From: Bimastos eiseni | Taxonomy: Eukaryota; Annelida; Clitellata; Crassiclitellata; Lumbricidae | Assembly: GCA_959347315.1 (NCBI GenBank) | Contig: OY365811.1 | Location: 41,296,919-41,360,918, forward strand | Length of the DNA: 64,000 nucleotides | Direction: 5' to 3' | Part shown: positions 36,405 through 45,864 of the stretch, one piece after another | How the letters are laid out: every line of letters starts with the position of its first letter | Position numbering within the stretch: the first letter of the stretch is position 1 | Program-made: the position numbers and the translations under genes | The notes under the pieces: generated by a model | The model's input: only the letters and a program-made list of their open reading frames with translations | Databases searched by the model: none | What the model was told of the DNA's origin: nothing

Positions 36405-39400
36405 ATGCTTGAGGGAAGAGAGATTAGTAAAGATATTCTGGTGGGTTCCGCCGTCTGCGCTGGAATCTACGTTTTGTTCCGTCTTGTCAAGCGGAACGGA
36501 GATGGAGAGAAACGATATCCACCATCGCTGCCACTTCTCTCGCTTTTCAGCGCAATTCTTCGTGGAGGAATGTCGGTGCTGCCAGACCATTTCATGAAAG
36601 CGGCTGTAACACTGGGACCAATCTTCTCGTTTAAAGTTGGAAAACGGTGGGACATTGACTATTCATGATTTGGTTCATAATCGTAGCTGTTATCGTAATC
36701 ATGGTCATCATGTTTCTGACAATCACCGTCTTCGTCGTGATCATCATGACATCAATAATCATCAGCATCATTGTCTTCATGATTATTATCATCATGATAA
36801 TGATCATAATCAACACCGTGATTATCTTCGTCATCATCGTCGTGATTATCATCGTCATCAGCATCACCGTCTGGAATTCGTCCGTTGTGCGTTCAAGTAC
36901 TTAAAAATTAATTAAAAAAATTAAGTGACTGTGCGTTTCCGTAACAGACAAAGGGTTCACTTTGTAATGATGATGATCATAATAATTTTGTCGGTGATTA
37001 CCATGACAATGGCGATGACATTGACCATGCTTATCATCGTGATCATTAAATCGAAACTTTGTCCAACACTCCACGTGTTAATACTAATTAAATTTATTAA
37101 AACAAGTTTCCCGCATTACTCCATTGGTATTTACTGCAGTATGGTTGTCGTGCTTAATGGCTACGATACGATATACGCAGCTATGGTCAGGCAGGCAGAG
37201 ACTTTCGCCGACAGAGGATATTTCTGGACAGAAGAGAATGTCATCAATAACGAGAGAAGAGGTCAGTCCATCAGCTACAATCAAAACCATTGAATTACAT
37301 CTTTTAAAATAATTATGTCGCGCCTCTATATGGCAAGGAACTGAGACAAGTTTCAGAAGCTCACCCTAATAAACTAATGAAGCACTGCTAAATGCGTGAT
37401 AAGACAACTTATTCTTCTGAACAGCTCAAGTTTCTTAGTTAGAAGTTGGACACTAACCATAGGCCTATAATGATTGATAGATCTTTTTAAAGTATATTAT
37501 ATGAGATTTAGAATTGTAGGCCCTAATCCTTTTAAATGGGAATTCAAATTCTGGCGTTGATTGTTTTAGAATAATTACCTGATACTGATTTTAGAATTTG
37601 AAGTTGTTGCATATCATGTCGTAAAATTAATTTGACAAGGCGTGTGGTGGCCAATTTGCCAAAATACTCATGTCTAACTCACATAGAGACATACTCAAGA
37701 GCACTGTACTGCACACTTATCATAGAATACACAGCCTGCAATTAATCGAAATCTATACAGCGTCCCTTAAGTATTTCCGCTCAGCGGGGCTCCCGACCCA
37801 GGCCATGCGGAAGAGAACGGTCATGAGTAACTGATGGAATAGAGAGAAGGGAACCACGGGGGAAGAGACGCATCTCTATGGGAAGTCCATTCCATGTCGT
37901 TGGGCTAATCATGCCCGTCTCAATTTCTGAGTTTGGGCACACGGTGCGTCGGATCCATCTGGGTGGAGGAGCCACCATGACACGAGCCGTAGCAGATGAA
38001 CTCGTGAACATTAATAGGAGTTACTCCAATAAAGCATAGTCAGACCAGGGAAGAAATCCTAAAGGAGGTGGGTTGAGGGACAGGGTGCTGGCGTGCACAA
38101 GCCCGCATGTAGTCTGAGAGGCGCTCAGATTTGTCAAATCCAAAACATTATAGGTCTAGAACACACATGAAGTTAATTTTGGAATATTATGCCAAATGGA
38201 GCGTACGACCTACAAAGGAGGTTGTCTTGGGAAACGCATAATCCAAATCATTCATAAACAACTAAGCTAGCTATCGTTTCAATTATAAGATGCTCACCAG
38301 AAATGTCTTATTCTGATAGGCATCGCTTTCACACCATACAACGATAGATTTAAGAAGTACCACAAACAAATCTTATCCATCCTGAGGGAGTTCGGATTCG
38401 GAGTCGAAAGAGTCACGGAGACTCGAATTCTGCAGGAAGTGGAATCAATGAATGAAGTGATTCTGAAAGAAAATGGACGTCCGTTCGATACAAAATGGCC
38501 GATCACCTTCGCCACAGCAAACGTCGTCATGAGCATTCTCTTCGGCAAGAACTTCGAAAAAACATACCCGAAAGACCTTTCCATAGTTATTAAGAATGCC
38601 AGTGAATGCTTGGAGAACATGGATCTTACCCTCAACATGGCTCCTGTTGTACGGTTCCTACCGACTTTCCGGAAAAAGATCGACCTCTTGCGATCGTCCA
38701 GCGAGAAGTTGCTAAGATCCATCAACGTAGGAATTGACTTGATAAAATCCAGCAGTTCTGAGCCATCCTTCATCGGGAGATTTCTGGAGATCGAGGGTAC
38801 CAACTATAACCATCAGGACCTGGTCTTCATGCTACGTGACCTCTGTTTGGGTGGTTCGGAGACGGTGTCGTCAACGTTGCAGTGGGCATTGGTGGAATTG
38901 GCCAACCATCCCGAGGTTCAGAAAAAATGCCAGAGAGAGCTAGATGAGATGGTACCACAAGACAGACTTCCCTCACTCGATGATAAACAGCGTTTGATCT
39001 ACACAGAAGCACTAATACTGGAAGTCATGAGACGACGTACTATTGCTCCATTTTTCGTACTACATGCTCCTCTGAAAGACACCAAACTGCTTGAGTACGA
39101 CGTACCTAAGGGATGCGTGGTAAGAAACATTGGCTGTCTTTACCATGGTAAGGTGAGGCGAAGGTCGGGGTCAAGGTCAGTTGAGGTCGAGGTCAGGGAC
39201 AGTTGAGGTAAGATCAGAACTTTGCTGTAATTGTTTCATGCCGAGACATTTTAAGCGCGTACCTTAGCAAGAAATATGGAGTCTATGCATGGTACATGTC
39301 ACTGTGAATCAGATGTTCATGTAGGGCCTATTGAGTGACTGTGTTGCTCCTGATTGTGTGGGATTGGCATGCCGCTGATCTAGTTATAATTAAGCAAGCG

Positions 39401-41090
39401 TGAATCTACCTTTTGTTTGTAGAATTAAAGCCATTAATATATATTCATAATAGCTTCGAATTTCATGGTTTTGACACGACCCTCGACTGTTTGTTCTTCA
39501 CCTTAACTTGCAAAATTACGTCTTGTAGATACAATGTTATAAACCTGTGACAAGATTGTGTTATCGCTACACTTCGGTGTGGTATCAGTTTACATAACCA
39601 AAAAGGTCAGGTTGAGAATTGCTATATAACTATTAGATTCGTTCTGATTTAGGTTGTGCCAAATGGCTACAGTGCTCACATGGACCCGAAGATCTGGGGA
39701 GATCCAGAGAACTTCAGACCAGAAAGGTTCATCGACAAGGACAACAAGATCATCAACAGTACGAAAGTGGTCGCATTCGGACTCGGTAAGTTGTGAGGAG
39801 GATGATGATGATGATGACGATGACGATGACGACGACGGCGACTGCGACGGCGACGATTACAATGACAATAAAAATAAAAATAATAATAATAATAATTTCA
39901 TACTATACTAATAGTGATACTAGAGACTGATTGACTCTTACGCACAATAATAATGAATTAATGAGTCTGTATTCTTGTCCGATGGTTTTCGTATAAATAT
40001 ATTTATGATATTAAAAATAATAATTATAAAAAAAATAAAAAATAAAAATAATAGTAATAATAAATAAATAATAATAATACCTTCCAGCTGTTGGCCATAG
40101 AGACCTTGGACCGGTTTAATACTTTGGCAGCAGATTTCATTGGCAAAATTGGCAATCGCACCTCTCTCATATATGTAAGTGGCGACAGGCGCGACACTGC
40201 TTTTCTATTTCAGTGTCTGTCTATCTGCATCCAGCGTTGCAATCTGGCACTTTTCTTTTGAACCCTGAAGACGTGGCCTGACCCTCTGGACAACTATTTT
40301 AATAATAATTTCTCAGGGCGTAAAAAATTAAAGTTATAATAATAACAACTACAACAATTACAACAACAATAGCAACAACAATAAGAATAAGCAGGAAAAG
40401 GGTAAGAGGAAGAAGAGGAAGAAAAAGAAGAATGAGAATAAGAACACGAAGTAAACCAAGAAGTATAAGAAGAAGAAGACAGAAGAAGAAGAGAAAGAGG
40501 AAGAAAAGGAGAAGGAAGAACAGGAAGAACAAGAAAAACAGGAACAAGAAGAAAAGGCAGTATCCTGCTCAGACGAGGCCGTATGAAAAAGCACTGTAGG
40601 CCCTGCATTTCTCATAAAGAGCGTCATGTTTAAGCCTGAGCCGGTGACTTGTTTGAATTAATTCATTGGACTTCAGCGTTCTGAGACGATATTAGAGTTC
40701 TTATCTCCCTGAGCAGCCCTAGTGGACCAGGATATCGAACCATGATAATGCGAAAGTGTAAATTTTTAGGAGTCACTGAATCTACAGTCAAACTGACTAT
40801 AGACTCGGAGGCTAACCCGACCGAGTCAATAACGTCAACCCCTAGACTAATATTGACCAACGATCATTGATGCATCCTTCATGAAATGCTCTATCTGCAC
40901 TTTTCCAGGAAAGCGTTCCTGCATCGGAGAGATTCTGGGTCGACAGAGCACCTACCTCTTCATGACCGATCTGATTCAACGTTACACTATCCTACCGCCA
41001 GAGGGTCAAGACTTTATCAGTGTGACAGACGTAGTCTCTCTTACGACGTGCCCATCACACTTCAACGTTCGTCTGATCCCTCGAATTTGA
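36405..41090 (+). CDS. P450-5: clan 2 microsomal cytochrome P450, intact, near-copy of P450-4
   Basis: Exons 36405-36646, 37140-37261, 38320-39119, 39653-39785 and 40909-41090 join to 1,479 nt (492 residues). Exon 1 is two codons shorter than in P450-4 (NGDGEKRYPPSLP). Motifs: anchor, proline hinge, GGSET I-helix, EVMR, FRPERF and FGLGKRSCIGE (Cys437). From exon 3 onward the only coding difference from P450-4 that I can see is Asp to Asn in the segment TPY(D/N)DRF, from base 27507 against 38340; everything after that translates identically. Exons 1 and 2, introns 1 and 2 and the flanks are clearly diverged. The two enzymes should therefore differ only in the membrane anchor and the first 120 or so residues, up to the B-C loop. 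Intron 2 carries a minus-strand LINE fragment absent from P450-4. A candidate promoter and noncoding exon lie at about 32616-32775. Confidence 0.88.
36690..36875. repeat. ATC-type degenerate repeat, intron 1 of P450-5
   Basis: Degenerate CATCATGAT units after the exon 1 donor; a second patch lies at 36965-37060. Confidence 0.75.
37745..38115 (-). mobile_element. LINE fragment, minus strand, in intron 2 of P450-5
   Basis: The minus-strand frame 37781-38011 contains SPTTWNGLPIEMRLFPRG, like the conserved C-terminal tail of LINE reverse transcriptases. The + strand starts with CTATACAGCGTCCCTTAAG, the reverse of a GCGCTATA-type 3' end. It is absent from intron 2 of P450-4, which accounts for the 350-bp longer intron here. 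Confidence 0.5.
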
Positions 41091-41125
41091 TCAGCCTATA
41101 AGTTGGGCTGATATTGAAGCTTTAT
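38341..41125 (+). repeat. Near-identical tract, copy B (matches 27508-30292)
   Basis: Partner of the tract in P450-4 at a constant offset of 10,833 bp. Intronic AAT and AAG-rich runs, which mutate fast, are the same length in both copies, arguing for a very recent exchange or a duplicated assembly segment. Confidence 0.9.
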
Positions 41126-41489
41126 CTCGTATTGACATGTTCTTCTAGTACATTAAATAATGTGACATTTCATGCCTCGAATTAGATATGGACATTGAAT
41201 GAGAAACACTTTTGATCAGTATTTCAAAGATCCAAAAATACTTTTCAAAATAGCTGCAAAAATATTGGTACTATTAGCTCTTCAAAAGTATTTTAATGAC
41301 TCTTAAAATTGTTACTAAAACTGCTTTTGAGAGATCAACTTGTTGCACTATTATTGCTGTTCTGTAGTGTGTATATTTACATTACATCAGTGTGCTTTAC
41401 AGTTACCATTACCTGCCATTTCTTATGGATTGCCTGAACAAGTTGACTTCATAAACATTCGATTGACTGTTGTAGTTAATTACAAGCAA

Positions 41490-41979
41490 TCTATATAAAT
41501 GAAGATAGAATTCTGTCAGTCTGTGTGTCTCTCTGTCCGGCGATGCATTTGAACAGTTTTAGAGCTATTCACTCCAAAGCCTTCACTGTTGGCTCGGGCA
41601 ACACCTGGAACACGCAGTCGAGGTGTTCGTGAACCCGCGGACGCCAGCTTCCACGTCTCCAGGCCAAAAAACCTGTCTCTGGACTACTACCCCAAGGCTT
41701 CCTTCTCATTCGCCAGGAGCGCCACACCTTTTTTTCTTTTACACCGTCATGAATGAATGGACGGTTTGGGAGATATACGTTTGCACAGTTGGTCACGTGG
41801 GTATGTACTTTGTACGCACTTGCACACTTTTAGACCTATTGACTCGAAACCTTCGCCGTTCGCTCGGGTAACTCCTCGGACCACCAGTAGAGAGGTTGGT
41901 GAAACCCGCGACGCCGTCTTCGTCCTCTCCAGGGTCAATAACCTGTCTCAACCCAGGCGAAAGCGGGTACCCCAGCTGG
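41490..41979 (+). mobile_element. Helitron-like insertion, 490 bp, non-autonomous
   Basis: Begins TCTATATAAATGAAG after an A and ends CAGCTGG before a T, matching the Helitron rule of 5' TC, 3' CTRR and insertion between A and T with no target duplication. A small hairpin (ACCCAGGCGAAAGCGGGT, 41951-41968) stands about 10 nt before the 3' end, as expected. The P450-4 flank has the unfilled site at 30626/30627 (AAGCAA, then TGAATAATAAAAG). Inside are two diverged direct repeats (about 41565-41700 and 41842-41979). No Rep/helicase coding is present. Confidence 0.65.
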
Positions 41980-43454
41980 TTAAAAATAAAAGTAAATTTA
42001 GTGAAGTAAGATATAAATATTGTACTCATGTAGCAGTTCTTAACAAGTTAGTCTAGGCAAACAAGTGACAGCAGTTGCTTTTCTTACACCTGAACAGTTA
42101 TAGCAGCCCATTACAACCATAGCACATTGTGGAGATCTGCCAGTGATTGATAAGTTATAATCCAATTGTGCAAAAGTTTTAAAACCTCAACAACAGCACA
42201 TTTCGTTATAAATTGACAGACTTCTAATGTCCCTGTGCAAGGCCGATTATGCGTTTTTACAGCAGGCTGATGACAAAATAACTACAGCAACCCCGTATAA
42301 TTGCGAGTAGTGAATTTTAGACTGTATTTACGAATTTAAGAGTATAGTATAGTGGTGCCAGAGAAGATGTTGTCTTCTAGGAAACCTTGGAAACATGATA
42401 AATGAGAGTAGACTTTGAGGAAATGACGGGCTGTAATTTTCTTTTCGGTTGTCTATTAGGTGCCATAGTCCAGTGCATCCAAATTTTGCTCGTCTCAGTC
42501 CGCAAAATAAACCAGGAAGTGGAACTTTTGACTAGTCACAACAAATAGCACTTGCAAGGCTGTCATCTTAAATTGAAATATAGTCATAGGATTGTCGAAA
42601 TAATGCGTTGTAATAAATTTGTATGCATTTAAATCAATTTTGATACAGATTTAATATGATTTATAATGAATGAATAAAAAAATTTGGCAACGGTCAAGCT
42701 ACAATGGAAATAACACAGCGGGCGTGTGCTCGCCTGATAGGGGCCTGACAGGGACATCTCCAGGACTGGTCACGTGTCCACCTATATGCGGAATATCTGA
42801 CATTGGTTACCATTCCCTAGCGCATTGCATTCAGAATTTATTCCCTTGTCTGGCGCTGTCTTGTGGCGCAGCACCTACTTACATGTACACGCACCTCAAG
42901 GCGCACATGCTGTCCTGTTGTTGCTAATAGAGATGCTGGCAGAACATTGCACTCTGCCTGGTAAGGTTTTGTTCTTGTCCCCTTCTCTTGGACCTCTATG
43001 GTACATTACCGTGCTTTTTCGGTTGTGGTCCAGACTGCTTGGAAAGCCTTCCATTGGATCTCCCACTTTTGCCTAGGAACTCTCTGCCCCATTTTGTACT
43101 TGGAGCACCTCTGAGTGGATTTATTGAAAAGGCGCCATTTTAAGTTTCATTGATTGAGTGGCTGTGTCGACAATTCTGACTAAGTATCGAATCTGAAAGT
43201 ACAGATCAAAATGTTATAATATTAATCAAGTGGCCATAGCGCAGTTAATGCTTCAAGAAGCGTGTTTGATTTTGATTTGAGCTCAGAAACAATCTCAACT
43301 TTATATATCGCCAATTCGGACTTGAAGGCCTACATTATTCAAATACGAGAGCGTTAAAATCGAGTGACTTGCTTAATAAAACATGGTTAAATTGAATTCA
43401 CGATCTCCATTGGTAACCGCGGACATAAAATTATGTCCATACTGATACATGTTT

Positions 43455-43605
43455 GTTTGACACGATGTCCGTTTAACGTAAGGAGTTTTAGGTTCAATCA
43501 TCGGCCAATTATTGCGCTAACTGGACTTGCTCAAGGACTCTCAACGGTTACCGGTTGAGAGACCTTCAACAAGTCCTTTTCGCACTATAACTTGTCTGCA
43601 AAAAT
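43455..43605 (+). mobile_element. tRNA-derived SINE, downstream of P450-5
   Basis: Counterpart of 31548-31700: GGTTCAATC, then CTCTCAACGGTTACCGGTTG and CAACAAGTCCTTTTCGCAC. Inherited through the tandem duplication. Confidence 0.5.
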
Positions 43606-44164
43606 TGCATCTGCCTAGATCTGTGCGTTCGTTCACATCTGAACTTTGTAAGAAGGTAATGAAAATATGCGACGGCATGTGTGTGTCAACTGCGTATAAT
43701 GTGCTCGCATGCATCTGTCTGAGTAATCAAAGTGAAATTATATGCAGTCGGTATCTTTATGTTTTGTCTCAGGTGAGAAAACCTTTCTTCTTATGCACTG
43801 GGCTTCTCTTATTTTTGCCTCTCTGCTGACACATCATTCCTTCCCCGTTTTCAACTATCCTCACTACTCGAAGTTTAGAAATAATTAAATGATGGACCAT
43901 TATTGCTTCAGCATGCCTTCCAACCCTTGTCGAGAGTCATTCCACCCACCATTGCAAATCACGATCTTCACATTGGTCGGATGTTATATGACAAACAATA
44001 AAAAATAATGAATTCAAGGTCCATTTTTGCTTCACACTCACATTCTTCTGTAAGAGCTTGCATGCGGTGATCAAATATTTTTACGCGACGAGCACACATA
44101 CTATAAACACACAATGTACCAGACCTTTCATAAGTGTCAAAGTCTAAAACACTGGCGAGTCCCA

Positions 44165-44560
44165 ACAGCCTGTAATTTATAGCCTCATTGCAGTCTAATT
44201 ACCTTGTAAATACATAATTAATTGCTTCGATGCTTTCACGTAACGATCGTAGACAGAAATACTTTGAACCTTTTTATAGATCAGCAGCGCATTGTTATAA
44301 AATTTAAAAAAATTGCAGGTCATTCTTATTGAGTGGGCTAAGCAAGTAACAGCGGCCAGCGACGCACTCCGTAAGTTTCAAAGTCGAAAACACAGGCGAG
44401 TCCCAGATATTGAAATTGCAGACTGTAATTTATAAGCCTCACTGCAATCTAATTGCCTCCTAAATACATAATTAATTACTTCGATGCTTTCACGTAACTA
44501 TCTTAGATCGACATACCTTGAACTTTGTTATAGATCAGCAGCGCATTGTTGTAAACTAAA
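44165..44560. repeat. Two tandem copies of the downstream conserved block
   Basis: 44165-44300 and 44410-44560 both carry CATAATTAATT, then TTTCACGTAAC, then GATCAGCAGCGCATTGTT. The P450-4 flank has one copy (32195-32330), so a local duplication occurred on the P450-5 side. Confidence 0.55.
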
Positions 44561-45015
44561 AAGATTTCCGGCCATTCTTACTGAGTAAGTAAGTAACAGC
44601 GGCTAGCGACTCACTCCAGAAATCGCGTCCATTGCATGATCACTAACTGCCCGAATTGCGAATCCGAGGTGACGCCAGAGTAGATGTCAGAATAAAGGTT
44701 GAGAACAAATGAAATGCTATGTTTTTCCTAAACTAAACCCATCAATCAAACCCATCAAACCAAAGACGTCTGACAGGTGGGGGGACACCTGCCCGGACAG
44801 TGATGAGGGGGATAAGAAATGGGGGGGAGACAAGCGTATAGCGTGTCTCCCTCTGTAAAAGATGAAGGGACTTTTCCCTCTCAACACCTCGCCTGGATCG
44901 CCGACCCTGCATCAAACTGTCGCTCAAGTAGCGGAATAGTTACAGGCCCGGCGGGGTCGCCTTGCGCGAGATCCAAAGGAGGGAGCAGACTGTTGCACAA
45001 TTGGTGTCGTGGCAG

Positions 45016-45167
45016 ATATAAAACTTTACGCTATTGACCTCGATTCAGTTTTCAAGTGGACTGTAGGTCTATTCGGCGTTCTTAGCCAATCGGGTTCTTG
45101 ACTCTGTGTTCACGCAGACGGTTTATCTTGAAAGGCTGATTCAGTGTAATCGGCTGCATACGACAAG
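45016..45167 (+). promoter_or_regulatory. Candidate TATA box and noncoding first exon of P450-6
   Basis: ATATAAAA at 45016-45023 sits in a block also found upstream of P450-5 (about 32611-32775). Both blocks share the TATA-like element, a GACCTCGA segment about 20 nt later, the run AAGTGGACTGTAGGTCTATT, the run CAGACGGTTTATCTT, and a terminal GACAAG followed by a donor-like GTAAGG (45168) or GTAGGG (32776). Paired with the acceptor ending at 45864, just before the ATG, this predicts a 5' UTR intron of about 0.7 kb. The transcription start near 45045 is inferred. The conservation could instead reflect only the shared duplication history. Confidence 0.5.
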
Positions 45168-45299
45168 GTAAGGATGCCATATTAAACCCTATTTTTACAT
45201 TTGTAAATACAGCCTAATATGATGCTGGCAATGATGAACCTGCTGCCCATGTCGATATAATTATTTCAATTAGGTCTTCGCTTTCATGATTAATTTACC

Positions 45300-45740
45300 G
45301 ATCTATAGCGTTTGTTCTTACGCAACAGACGACTCACCTAGCCCAGTGCAAAATAGCTCAGCTACAAGATGCCGTACTCCGCCAGGTTGAGTAGCCCCTC
45401 TCATACATGAGGCTGACTTGCAGACTCAGTGCCCTTTTACCTACAATGACCTCCTTGCGATCTTCATCTGGCCAACTTCTTGTTGTTCCGTTTAATCATG
45501 CGCTGTAGTACGGCCCATGCCAGGGACTTAGCTTATATCGGTCCCTACTGCTTGGAACTGCCTTCCACACTACCTGCGCCTGGAATAACCAGCTTGTTAG
45601 ACGGCTAGTCTGACCTTACCGGTTCTGGAGACGTACTAAGACTTTCCTGTTGTATGGCCCAAATCCATGCGTCCGTTGAGAGCGCTATTGGCTTAGATAG
45701 GCGCTATATGAGTGCTAGATCATATTACGGTACATTGCGC
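45300..45740 (+). mobile_element. LINE 3' end fragment upstream of P450-6
   Basis: Homologous to about 33060-33450. It ends GATAGGCGCTATATGAGTGC and lies inside the predicted 5' UTR intron of P450-6. Confidence 0.45.
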
Positions 45741-45864
45741 TGTCAACCCAGAGGGACATGTTAAAATCCTCGAATAGTGAGCGATAATTATCTTAGGTAT
45801 AACGGATGATCGAAGTGACATTGAAACTTTAAAACTTTGTTTCTTAATTAATAATTCCGCATAG

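Larger units (their letters stand above)
41091..45864. other. Intergenic, P450-5 to P450-6
   Basis: Paralogous to the flank after P450-4, plus the Helitron-like insertion. 42270-43200 contains short frames (for example 42670-42927) with no recognisable domain; the matching region at 30900-31160 does not conserve them, so they are not called. Confidence 0.55.

Noticed and set aside
42670..43076. Two overlapping frames of 83-85 residues
   Set aside because: The paralogous region near 30900-31160 does not keep either frame; no domain recognised.
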